Assembly: GCF_027497215.1 (NCBI RefSeq)
Contig: NZ_CP114904.1
Coordinates: 1,860,001-1,924,000 of the forward strand
From: Micromonospora sp. WMMD812
GTDB taxonomy: Bacteria; Actinomycetota; Actinomycetes; Mycobacteriales; Micromonosporaceae
DNA length: 64,000 bases
Direction of reading: 5' to 3'
In this document: piece after piece, positions 51,199 through 59,419 of the stretch
Layout: each line of letters opens with the position of its first letter
Position numbering within the stretch: position 1 is the first letter of the stretch
Translations under genes and position numbers: made by a program
Notes under the pieces: generated by a model
What the model was told of the DNA's origin: nothing
What the model saw: the letters and a program-made list of their open reading frames with translations, nothing else
Databases searched by the model: none

Positions 51199-52076
51199 CG
51201 GCGACCGCCACCGCACCGCCGGCCCGGACCGAGCCGGCGGCCGACGGTCCGCGCATCGCGGTCCGGCACGTGCTCGCCGGGATCGCGCGGTACGTCTTCC
51301 TCTGCGCCGTCCTCGGGTTCTTCGCCCTGCCGCTGCTCTGGCTGGCCACCGCCCCGTTCGACGACACCCCGACGATCACCGCGTCGCTGCCGCAGTTCAC
51401 CCTGGACAACTTCCGGGCCCTGCTCGACAACCCGTACGCGCTCAGCTCACTGCTCAACTCGGTCTACCTGGCCGTCGGCACCGCCGCGCTGGTGGTGACG
51501 TTCGCGGCGCTGGCCGCGTACGCGCTCAGCCGGGTCCGGGTGCCGGGCCGCGACGCGCTGCTCTACGGGCTGCTGCTGCTCTCCTCGATCGTCACCGGCA
51601 CCGCCACCATGGTGCCGCTGTTCGAGCTGGCCGACCGGCTGCACCTGATCGACTCCCGGCTCGGCGTCATCCTGATCCTCAGCGGCGGCCTGCTGCCCGC
51701 GGCGATCTTCATCCTGAAGGACTTCATGGACGCCACCCCGACGTCCTACGAGGAGTCCGCCCGGGTCTTCGGCGCCAGCCCGCTGCAGATCATGCGGCAC
51801 ATCGTGGTGCCGCTGGTGCGTCCCGGGCTGGCGACCGTCGGGGTGTGGGCGGTGGCCAACGTCTGGGGCAACTTCCTGGTGCCGTACCTGCTGCTGCGCG
51901 GGCCGGACAAGGCCCCCGCCGCGGTGATCATGTACACCCTCTACACCGAGGGCGGCCAGGCCGACCTGCGGCTGCTCTCCACGTTCTCACTGCTCTACTC
52001 GCTGCCGGTGGCGCTCATGTTCGTCTTCGTCAGCAGCCGGTACGGATTCCGCTTCCACGGAGGGATCAAGCGCTGA
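51195..52076 (+). CDS. ABC sugar transporter permease (MalG/UgpE type)
   Basis: 293 aa, six membrane segments, EAA loop TSYEESARVFGASPLQIMRHIV. Its start overlaps the previous stop, and its own stop overlaps the ATPase start by one base (TGATG at 52074-52078). This gives a strict subunit order of binding protein, MalF, MalG and ATPase. Confidence 0.92.
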   Translation: MTATATAPPARTEPAADGPRIAVRHVLAGIARYVFLCAVLGFFALPLLWLATAPFDDTPTITASLPQFTLDNFRALLDNPYALSSLLNSVYLAVGTAALVVTFAALAAYALSRVRVPGRDALLYGLLLLSSIVTGTATMVPLFELADRLHLIDSRLGVILILSGGLLPAAIFILKDFMDATPTSYEESARVFGASPLQIMRHIVVPLVRPGLATVGVWAVANVWGNFLVPYLLLRGPDKAPAAVIMYTLYTEGGQADLRLLSTFSLLYSLPVALMFVFVSSRYGFRFHGGIKR

Positions 52077-53254
52077 TGTCCGCCATCGCCATGCGCGCGC
52101 TGACCAAGGTCTACCCCAACGGGGTACGCGCCCTGGACGCCCTCGACCTGGAGATCGCCGACGGCGAGTTCTTCGCCCTGCTCGGCCCGTCCGGCTGCGG
52201 CAAGACCACCCTGCTGCGCACCATCGCCGGGCTGGAACTCGCCTCCGGCGGCAGCGTGCACATCGGTGACCGCGAGGTCACCAACCTGCCGCCCGGAAAA
52301 CGGGACGTGGCGATGGTCTTCCAGGACTACGCCCTCTACCCGCACATGACCGTGCGGGACAACATCGCCTACCCGTTGCGGATCAAGAAGGTGGACCGGC
52401 GCAGCCGCGGCGAGAAGGCCGCCGAGACCGCCGACGAGCTGGGCCTGTCCGCGCTGCTGGACCGCCGCCCCGGCCAGCTCTCCGGCGGCCAGCAGCAGCG
52501 CGTCGCGCTCGCCCGCGCGATGGCCTGTCACCCGCAGGTCTTCCTCCTCGACGAGCCGCTGTCCAACCTGGACGCCCGGCTCCGGCTGGAGGCCCGGACG
52601 TTCCTCAAGCGGCTGCAGCGCGAACTCGGCGTGACCACCGTCTTCGTCACCCACGACCAGGCCGAGGCCCTCGCCCTGGCCGACCGGATCGCCGTCATGG
52701 AGGGCGGCCGGATCCGCCAGGTCGGCACGCCCACCGAGGTGTTCCGCCGCCCGGCGAACACGTTCGTCGCCGGGTTCATCGGCTCCACCCCGATGAACCT
52801 CATCGACGCCGAGGCCCGCGACGGCGAGCTGGCCGTCGCCGGCGCCCGGCTGCCGGCGCCGGAGGGCGTCCCGCTCACCGACGGCGAGAAGCTGGTCTAC
52901 GGAGTACGCCCCGAGTACCTCGACTACTCGGCCGAACCGGTCCCGGGCGCCCTGCACGGGCAGGTCGTCGTGGTGGAGAACCTGGGCAGCTTCTCGCTGG
53001 TCTCGCTCGACCTGACCACCGGCGGGCCGACCGACGGCGCGCCGGGCGGATCAGCCGACGACCCACATGTCGACACCCGCGCCTCCGGCGCCAGCGTCCA
53101 GGTCGTCGTGCCCGAGGGCCGAGAACCGGAGCCGGGTGACACCGGCTGGGTGGTGCCCCGGCCGGGCCGGTCACTGCTCTACCGGGACGGGGAGCTGCTC
53201 GCCACCGCGCCGGCGCCGGTCGTCCCCGCCGCCCGGACCGGCGCGGAGCGCTGA
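52076..53254 (+). CDS. ABC transporter ATP-binding subunit (UgpC/MsmK type)
   Basis: 392 aa. Walker [14 protein letters not shown]-loop [15 protein letters not shown], signature [15 protein letters not shown], Walker [17 protein letters not shown] and switch His [13 protein letters not shown] are all intact. The C-terminal ~150 residues form the OB-fold/MOD domain of sugar importers. It carries an unusual Gly/Asp-rich insert near residues 320-345 ([20 protein letters not shown]). It could also energise the ATPase-less importer at 17690-20789. Confidence 0.94.
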   Translation: MSAIAMRALTKVYPNGVRALDALDLEIADGEFFALLGPSGCGKTTLLRTIAGLELASGGSVHIGDREVTNLPPGKRDVAMVFQDYALYPHMTVRDNIAYPLRIKKVDRRSRGEKAAETADELGLSALLDRRPGQLSGGQQQRVALARAMACHPQVFLLDEPLSNLDARLRLEARTFLKRLQRELGVTTVFVTHDQAEALALADRIAVMEGGRIRQVGTPTEVFRRPANTFVAGFIGSTPMNLIDAEARDGELAVAGARLPAPEGVPLTDGEKLVYGVRPEYLDYSAEPVPGALHGQVVVVENLGSFSLVSLDLTTGGPTDGAPGGSADDPHVDTRASGASVQVVVPEGREPEPGDTGWVVPRPGRSLLYRDGELLATAPAPVVPAARTGAER

Positions 53255-53256
53255 CC

Positions 53257-54465
53257 ATGGCGGTGCACCGGGGCCGATGGACCCTCCCCGACCGCGCCGA
53301 CAGCGTCCTGCGCGCCCTGCCGGTCACCGTGCCGCCCGGCACCGCCGCCCTCACCGTACGGCTGGCGTACCCCCGGACGGCCGGGGTGCTCGACCTCGGC
53401 TGCGTCGGGCCGGACGGCTTCCGCGGCTGGTCCGGCGGCGCCCGCGACGAGTACACCGTCTCCGCCGACTGGGCCACCCCCGGCTACCTGCCCGGCGAGC
53501 TGGAACCCGGCGAGTGGCAGGTGCTGCTCCGGCTGCACCGCATCCCACCCGACGGGCTCGACTACGAGGTCACCGCCACCACCGCCACCACCGTCCCGCC
53601 GGCACCGGCCGAACCGGCGGCCCCGCCCCGCCCCGACCGTCCGCCCCGCCGGGCACTGCCCGAGGTGGACGGCCGCCGCTGGATCGCCGGTGACCTGCAC
53701 GCGCACACGGTGCACAGCGACGGCAGCGGCACCATCGACGAGCTGGCCGCCCTCGCCGCCGGTCGCGGCCTGGACTTCCTCGCCGTCACCGACCACAACA
53801 CGGTCAGCCACCACCCCTGGCTGCCCGCCGCCTCGACCCGGTACGGCATCACGCTGATCCCCGGGCAGGAGGTGACCACCGACCGGGGCCACGCCAACGT
53901 GTTCGGCCCGGTCGGCTGGGTCGACTTCCGCCGGCCGCCGGACGAGTGGCTCGCCGCCGCCGAGCGCGACGGGGGGCTGATGTCGGTCAACCACCCGCTC
54001 GGCGGCGACTGCGCCTGGCGGCAGCCGCTCACCACCCGCACCCGGCTCGCCGAGGTCTGGCACTCCGGCTGGTGGGACCGCACCTGGGGCGCCCCCCTCG
54101 CCTGGGCGCAGGCGTGGCGGCCGGACGTCGTACCGGTCGGGGGCAGCGACTACCACCGCCCCGGCGCCGACGCCCTGCCCGGCTCCCCCACCACCTGGCT
54201 GCTGGTCGACGACGACCGGCCGGCGCAGACCGCGGTGCTCGACGCGCTGCGCGCCGGCCGTACCGCCATCTCGGCCGACCCCGACGGGCCGCTGCTGCTC
54301 CGCCTCGGCGACGAACTGCTGGCGCTCGACGCGGACGGCGCGCTGCTGGGCTACCCCGACGGCCGCCACCGCGTCGTCCACGGCGACCGGTGCCGGCTCC
54401 CCGCCGGCGACGGCCTGCACGTCCTGGAGTCCCACCGCATGGAGGTGATCGCACTGTGCAGCTGA
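53257..54465 (+). CDS. PHP-domain metallohydrolase (CehA/McbA family), probable phosphoesterase
   Basis: 402 aa. Residues 1-135 form a beta-sandwich-like N-terminal region. The PHP domain follows, with metal motifs GDLHAHTVHSDG, AVTDHNTVSHH, PGQEVTTDRGHANVF, SVNHPLGGD and VGGSDYH. PHP enzymes of this branch cleave phosphoesters or related bonds with two or three metals. No signal peptide, so it acts in the cytosol on the imported compound. It begins 2 bp after the ATPase stop. Carbaryl-type ester hydrolysis, as in CehA, is an alternative. Confidence 0.85.
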   Translation: MAVHRGRWTLPDRADSVLRALPVTVPPGTAALTVRLAYPRTAGVLDLGCVGPDGFRGWSGGARDEYTVSADWATPGYLPGELEPGEWQVLLRLHRIPPDGLDYEVTATTATTVPPAPAEPAAPPRPDRPPRRALPEVDGRRWIAGDLHAHTVHSDGSGTIDELAALAAGRGLDFLAVTDHNTVSHHPWLPAASTRYGITLIPGQEVTTDRGHANVFGPVGWVDFRRPPDEWLAAAERDGGLMSVNHPLGGDCAWRQPLTTRTRLAEVWHSGWWDRTWGAPLAWAQAWRPDVVPVGGSDYHRPGADALPGSPTTWLLVDDDRPAQTAVLDALRAGRTAISADPDGPLLLRLGDELLALDADGALLGYPDGRHRVVHGDRCRLPAGDGLHVLESHRMEVIALCS

Positions 54466-55367
54466 CTGGACGAACCCGGGTGGCCGGCGCGCCCGTGAAC
54501 CACGGCATCTACCAGCCGGACGACACCGAACTGGGCCCCGACGACCTGCTCACGGCCCTGGCCCGGGACGGCTACGACGGGATCGACTCCGGGCCGATCG
54601 GCTACCTCGGCACCGGAGACACCCTGGTCCACCGGCTGACCGGCGCCGGCATCGGTCTCGCCGGCGGCTGGGTCGACCTGCGCTACGGCGATCCGGACGG
54701 CTTCGCCGCGGACCTCGCCCAACTCGACGCGGCGCTCGACGTCTTCACCGCCCTCCCGGCGGACGACCCGCGCTTCGCGCCCCGCCCCACCCTCGCCTGC
54801 CCCGGGAACCCGGCCCGGATGGACCGGCCCGGCATCCCCACCGACCTCGGCGCGGCGCTGCCGGCCGCCGACTGGCCCGACTTCGCCGCCCGCGTGCAGC
54901 AGGCCGCCGACCGCTGCCGGGACCGCGGCCTGGAGCCGGTGTTCCACTACCACCTCGGCACCGACGTGGAGACCGAGGCCGAGGCCGACCGGCTGCTGGA
55001 ACTCACCGACATCGCGGTCTGCCTGGACACCGGGCACCTGCTGCTCGCCGGCGGCGACCCGGTCGCGGCGGTACGCCGGTGGGCCGGCCGGATCGGCCAG
55101 GTGCACCTCAAGGACGCCGACCTGGCCGTCCACGAACGGGTCCGGGCGGCCGGCGGCGGCCTCACCGAAGTCGTGGCCGCCGGCGGGTTCTGCCCGCTCG
55201 GCACCGGCGACGTCGACTTCGCCGGGGTGTTCGCCGGCCTCGACGCGATCGGCTACACCGGCTGGCTGATCATCGAACAGGACGCGCCGGCGCGGGGGCG
55301 GGATCTCGACCGCACCCGCGCCGACCAGACCGCCAACCGGCGCTGGCTCCAGGAGGCGCTGCGATGA
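54456..55367 (+). CDS. IolE-like sugar isomerase/inosose dehydratase (xylose isomerase-like TIM barrel)
   Basis: 303 aa from GTG 54456, with GGAGGTGATC upstream and a 10-base overlap with the preceding gene. FHYHLGTDVETEAEADRLLE, VCLDTGHLLLAGGDP, QVHLKDADLAVHERV, FCPLGTGDVDFAGV and GWLIIEQD closely match the C-terminal two thirds of IolE inosose dehydratases, including the metal-binding Glu, Asp, His and Glu positions. An inosose dehydratase or a related epimerase is likely, which would bridge to IolD of the divergent operon. Confidence 0.85.
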   Translation: MQLTGRTRVAGAPVNHGIYQPDDTELGPDDLLTALARDGYDGIDSGPIGYLGTGDTLVHRLTGAGIGLAGGWVDLRYGDPDGFAADLAQLDAALDVFTALPADDPRFAPRPTLACPGNPARMDRPGIPTDLGAALPAADWPDFAARVQQAADRCRDRGLEPVFHYHLGTDVETEAEADRLLELTDIAVCLDTGHLLLAGGDPVAAVRRWAGRIGQVHLKDADLAVHERVRAAGGGLTEVVAAGGFCPLGTGDVDFAGVFAGLDAIGYTGWLIIEQDAPARGRDLDRTRADQTANRRWLQEALR

Positions 55368-56512
55368 CCGAGCCGGGCAAGCGGATCCGCATCGCGGTGG
55401 CCGGGCTCGGCATCATCGCCCGTACGGTGCACCTGCCGCTGCTGCAACGCCGCGGCGACCTGTTCGACGTCGTCGCCCTCGGCGACCTCTCCCCCACCCG
55501 GGTCGCCGACCTCGGCCGCCGGTACGGCGTCGAACCGGGCCGCCGGTACACCGACGCCGCCGCCATGGTGGCCGACGGCGGGTACGACGCCGTCCTGCTC
55601 GCCACCTCCGGCTCCCACGGCGACCTCGCCGCGCAGGCCCTGCGCGCCGGCGTGCCGGTGCTCTCCGAGAAGCCACTCGCCTACACCCTCGCCGAGACGG
55701 ACCGGCTCACCGACCTCGCCGGCGGAAGCCCGGCGCTGATGGTCGGCTACATGAAGCAGTACGACCCGGCGGTCGCCGAGGCCGCCCGGCTGCTCGACGA
55801 ACTCGGCGGCCCGGAACGGGTGCACGCGGTGGAGGTGACCGTGCTGCACGCCGGCGGCGACCGGCAACTGGCGTTCGCCAACCTGCCGCCGGCCCCCGGC
55901 GACGTGCCGTCCGCCGAGGCGGCCCGGCTGCGCGCCGCCGACAACGCGCTGCTGGACGCGGCGGTGGGTGGCGACCCGGGCGCCCGCACGCTCTACCAGA
56001 TCCTGATCAACAGCGTCTGCCACGACCTGAGCCTGCTGCGACTGTTCACCGGCGCGCCGTCGACCGTGGACCACGTGGCGACCTGGCCGGTGGCACCGGA
56101 GCTGCCGGCCGAGCCGTCGGTGGAGGTCAGCGGCCGGCTGCCGGGCGGCGCCCGGTACGGCATCCGCTGGCTCAACCTGCCCGACTACCCGGCCTACCGG
56201 GAGACGGTGACCCTGCACCACGCCCGCGGCTCGCTGGACCTGGTCTTCCCGTCGCCGTACCTGCTCAACGCGCCCACCACCCTGACCGTGGTGGACACGC
56301 ACGGCGGCGGCGAGCGGCGGGCCGTGTTCCGGTCGGTCACCGAGGCGTTCGAGCAGGAACTGGTCGCCTTCCACGCGATGGTCACCGCCGGGACGGCGCC
56401 GTTGACCGGGATCGCCGAGGGCGCGGCCGACATTCGGACCAGTCAACAGGTGGTACGCCGCCACGGCGAACTGACCGGCGCGGCGATCGGCGGAGAGGCG
56501 GCGGGCCGATGA
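55364..56512 (+). CDS. Gfo/Idh/MocA-family dehydrogenase, possible inositol dehydrogenase
   Basis: 382 aa, ATG 55364 overlapping the previous stop (ATGA). The Rossmann segment IRIAVAGLGIIARTVHLPLL, the substrate-orienting EKP motif in VLSEKPLAYTLAE and the C-terminal beta-sheet domain are typical. Family members oxidise inositols or sugars with NAD, or mediate redox steps in glycoside cleavage. Next to an IolE-like gene, an IolG-like role (inositol to inosose) is the simplest inference. It overlaps the mannosidase start by 4 bp. Confidence 0.86.
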   Translation: MTEPGKRIRIAVAGLGIIARTVHLPLLQRRGDLFDVVALGDLSPTRVADLGRRYGVEPGRRYTDAAAMVADGGYDAVLLATSGSHGDLAAQALRAGVPVLSEKPLAYTLAETDRLTDLAGGSPALMVGYMKQYDPAVAEAARLLDELGGPERVHAVEVTVLHAGGDRQLAFANLPPAPGDVPSAEAARLRAADNALLDAAVGGDPGARTLYQILINSVCHDLSLLRLFTGAPSTVDHVATWPVAPELPAEPSVEVSGRLPGGARYGIRWLNLPDYPAYRETVTLHHARGSLDLVFPSPYLLNAPTTLTVVDTHGGGERRAVFRSVTEAFEQELVAFHAMVTAGTAPLTGIAEGAADIRTSQQVVRRHGELTGAAIGGEAAGR

Positions 56513-59253
56513 CACGACCGACCGAGATCATCGTGGTGCCACACACCCACTGGGACCGCGAGTGGTACGAGCCGTTCCAGCGGTTCCGGTTGCGGCTGGT
56601 GGCCCTGCTCGACGACGTGTTCGAGCGGATGGCACGCGACGAGCGGCAGCGGTTCACCCTGGACGGGCAGCTCGCCGCGGTCGACGACTACCTGGAGGTC
56701 CGCCCCGAACGGCGGGAACAGGTGATCGCCCTGGTCCGAGCCGGGCGGCTCGCCGTCGGCCCGTGGCAGATCCTGCTCGACGAGTTCCTCTGCTCGGGCG
56801 AGAACATCGTCCGCAACCTGGAACGCGGCCTCACCCGCAGCGCCGACCTGGGCGGCCCCATGCCGGTCGGCTACCTCCCCGACATGTTCGGTCACATCGC
56901 ACAGATGCCGCAGATCCTCACCGGGGCCGGGCTGGCGCACGCCTGCGTGTTCCGCGGCGTCCCGGACCGGGTCCGCACGCACGCGTTCGCCTGGCAGGCC
57001 CCCGACGGCACCACCGTCCGCACCGAGTACCTGCCCGGCGGGTACGGCAACGCGGCCGGTCTGATGGACGACGCCGCGCTGGTCACCCGCCGCGCCGCCG
57101 ACCTCGCCGACCGGCTCACCGCGTGGCGCCCCGAGGACAGCACGTCCCCGATCCTCGCCATGTACGGCACCGACCACGCCGCGCCGGCGCCGAACGCCCC
57201 CGACCTGCTCGCCGCGGCGGACGTCGACGGCGTACGGCTGCGCCTCGGCACCCTCGCCGAGTACTTCGCCACCCAGCCGACCACGGTCGACGGGCTGCCC
57301 ACCGTCGCCGGCGAGCTGCGCTCGCACGTGCGGGCCAACATCCTGCCCGGCGTCATCTCCGTCCGCGCCCACCTCAAGCAGGCGATGGGCCTGGCGGAAC
57401 GGCGGGTCGAACGGTACGCCGAGCCGCTCGCCGCGCTCTTCCACGACCCGTCCGTGCAGCGTTTCCTGGACATGGCGTGGACCCGGCTGATCGACGCCAG
57501 CTGCCACGACTCTGTGACCGGCTGCGGCTGCGACGAGACCGCCGAGCAGGTGGCCGCCCGCCTCGCCGAGGCCGACCAGCTCGGCCGGGCGGTCTGCGAC
57601 CTGGTCGGCGCCCGGCTGTCCGCCGCCGTGCCCCGCGACGGCTATCTGCTGTTCAACCCCAGCCCGGTCCCCCGCACCGCCCTGGTCCGCCTCGACGTGG
57701 CGGCGCCCGGCGACACGGTGGCGCTGGCCGGGGCGGACGGCCAGCCCCTGCCGGCGCAGGTTCTCGACCGCGCCCGGACGCTGCTCGCCGACGAGGTGGT
57801 GCCGGCCGCCGACCTGCCGGCGGTGCTCACCCGCGTGCACGGCCGGGAACTCTACGGCCAGGAGGTCACCCGCTGGTCGGTGTCGCCGGCCGACGCCACC
57901 CTCACCTTCGAGGTGGCCCGGCACGGCGACCCCGCCTTCGACGTGGAGGACGTCCGCCTGGCGCTCGCCGACGCCGCCCAGCCGGACCGCTGGCGGGTCC
58001 GCATCCTGGCCGCGCCCCGCGCCACCGTCGCCGCGTTGGTCGACGTCCCCGCGCTCGGCCACGCCGCGGTGCGTCCGTCGTCCGCCACCGCCGGGCAGCC
58101 CACCGGGGCGGCCGCGGTGGTGGACGACCGGAGCCTGGACAACGGCCTGCTCCGGGTCGACGTGGCCGAGGACGGCACGCTGCGGCTGTCCACCCCGGAC
58201 GGGATCGCCGTGGACGGCGTCGGGCGGATCGTCGACGGCGGCGACGTGGGCGACAGCTACAACTACGCCCCGCCGGCCGCGGACGAGCTGGTCGACAAGC
58301 CGCGGGCGGTCCGCGTCGTGCCGCGCCACCGCGGCCCGCTGGTCGCCGTGGTCGACGTGGTCCGCGAGTACCGCTGGCCGGTGGCGGCCGACGTCGACGC
58401 GGGATCCCGGGCGGTGGACCGGGAGGCGATCGTGGTGACGACGCGGGTCGAGCTGCGCGCCGGCGAGCGGTTCGTCCGGCTGCGGGTGGAGTTCGACAAC
58501 CGCTGCGACGACCACCGGGTGCGGCTGCATCTGCCGCTGCCCGCGCCGGCCTCCGCGTCGTACGCCGAGGGCCAGTTCGCGGTCGTGGAGCGCGGGTTGA
58601 CCGCCGAGGGCGGGGGCGGCGAGGTGCCGCTGCCCACGTTCCCGGCGTCCGGGTTCGTCGCCGCCGGCGCGGCGGCGGGCTCGCTCGCGGTGCTGCTCAC
58701 CCAGCCCACCGAGTACGAGCTGACCGACGGCGGGCGGGAGCTGGCCGTCACCGTGCTGCGGTCGATCGGCATGCTGTCGCGCAACCGGCACGCGCTGCGC
58801 GACGAACCCGCCGGCCCGCAGCTGCCCACCCCGTTGGCGCAGTGCCGCGGTGAGCGCAGCGTCGAGCTGGCGGTGCTGCCGTTCCGTGGCGAGTGGCACG
58901 CCGGGGGTGTGGCCGAGGCTGCCGAGAGCTACCGGCACGAGCTGCTGGCGTTCCCCGGCACGGCGGACCCGTCGGTCGCCCTGCCGGCGCCGGTCACCGG
59001 GCTGACGGTGGCCGGGTCGGGGGTGGCGCTGACCAGCGTCCGGGACCGGGACGGCCGCACGGAGGTGCGGATGGTGGCCGAGACGCCGGACACCACCACC
59101 GCCGTGCTCGGGGCGGGCCGGCCGGTACGCGGGGCGCGCCGGGCGGACCTGCTGGGCCGGCCGGGCGAGCGGCTGGACGTCGACGCCGACGGGCTGCTCC
59201 GGCTGCCGCTGCGCTCCTGGGAGATCGCCACGGTGCAGCTCGACCTGGCCTGA
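56509..59253 (+). CDS. GH38 alpha-mannosidase
   Basis: 914 aa, cytosolic (no signal). Zinc-site motif VVPHTHWDREWY at residues 9-20, nucleophile Asp125 in GYLPDMFGH, and SCHDSVTGCGCDE for the later zinc His/Asp region. The C-terminal half is the beta-rich GH38 domain with VRLRVEFDNRCDDHRVRLHL. It should cleave alpha-mannosyl residues from an imported glycoside. ATG 56509 overlaps the preceding stop (ATGA), so it is the last gene of the rightward inositol-locus operon. Confidence 0.93.
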   Translation: MTRPTEIIVVPHTHWDREWYEPFQRFRLRLVALLDDVFERMARDERQRFTLDGQLAAVDDYLEVRPERREQVIALVRAGRLAVGPWQILLDEFLCSGENIVRNLERGLTRSADLGGPMPVGYLPDMFGHIAQMPQILTGAGLAHACVFRGVPDRVRTHAFAWQAPDGTTVRTEYLPGGYGNAAGLMDDAALVTRRAADLADRLTAWRPEDSTSPILAMYGTDHAAPAPNAPDLLAAADVDGVRLRLGTLAEYFATQPTTVDGLPTVAGELRSHVRANILPGVISVRAHLKQAMGLAERRVERYAEPLAALFHDPSVQRFLDMAWTRLIDASCHDSVTGCGCDETAEQVAARLAEADQLGRAVCDLVGARLSAAVPRDGYLLFNPSPVPRTALVRLDVAAPGDTVALAGADGQPLPAQVLDRARTLLADEVVPAADLPAVLTRVHGRELYGQEVTRWSVSPADATLTFEVARHGDPAFDVEDVRLALADAAQPDRWRVRILAAPRATVAALVDVPALGHAAVRPSSATAGQPTGAAAVVDDRSLDNGLLRVDVAEDGTLRLSTPDGIAVDGVGRIVDGGDVGDSYNYAPPAADELVDKPRAVRVVPRHRGPLVAVVDVVREYRWPVAADVDAGSRAVDREAIVVTTRVELRAGERFVRLRVEFDNRCDDHRVRLHLPLPAPASASYAEGQFAVVERGLTAEGGGGEVPLPTFPASGFVAAGAAAGSLAVLLTQPTEYELTDGGRELAVTVLRSIGMLSRNRHALRDEPAGPQLPTPLAQCRGERSVELAVLPFRGEWHAGGVAEAAESYRHELLAFPGTADPSVALPAPVTGLTVAGSGVALTSVRDRDGRTEVRMVAETPDTTTAVLGAGRPVRGARRADLLGRPGERLDVDADGLLRLPLRSWEIATVQLDLA

Positions 59254-59261
59254 GCCGGAAT

Positions 59262-59294
59262 GCCCGCGCCGGTGCCGAGCGCACCGGCGCGGGC
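59262..59294. terminator. perfect 14-bp stem terminator after the mannosidase gene
   Basis: GCCCGCGCCGGTGC (59262-59275) and its exact complement GCACCGGCGCGGGC (59281-59294) enclose a 5-base loop, 8 bases after the mannosidase stop. No T-tract follows. The rest of the convergent gap to 59419 holds CGGCCA/CCGGCCAC micro-repeats (about 59384-59411) and no gene. Confidence 0.75.
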
Positions 59295-59419
59295 GTACGG
59301 GCGCGCGCGTGCACGAAGCCGGCCGGCCGTGGCCGGCCAGGCGGTCCGGCCCGCCCCGCTGCCCGACTGGTCGGGTCCACCGGCCATCGGCCACCGGCCA
59401 CCGGCCATTGGCAGCGGCG

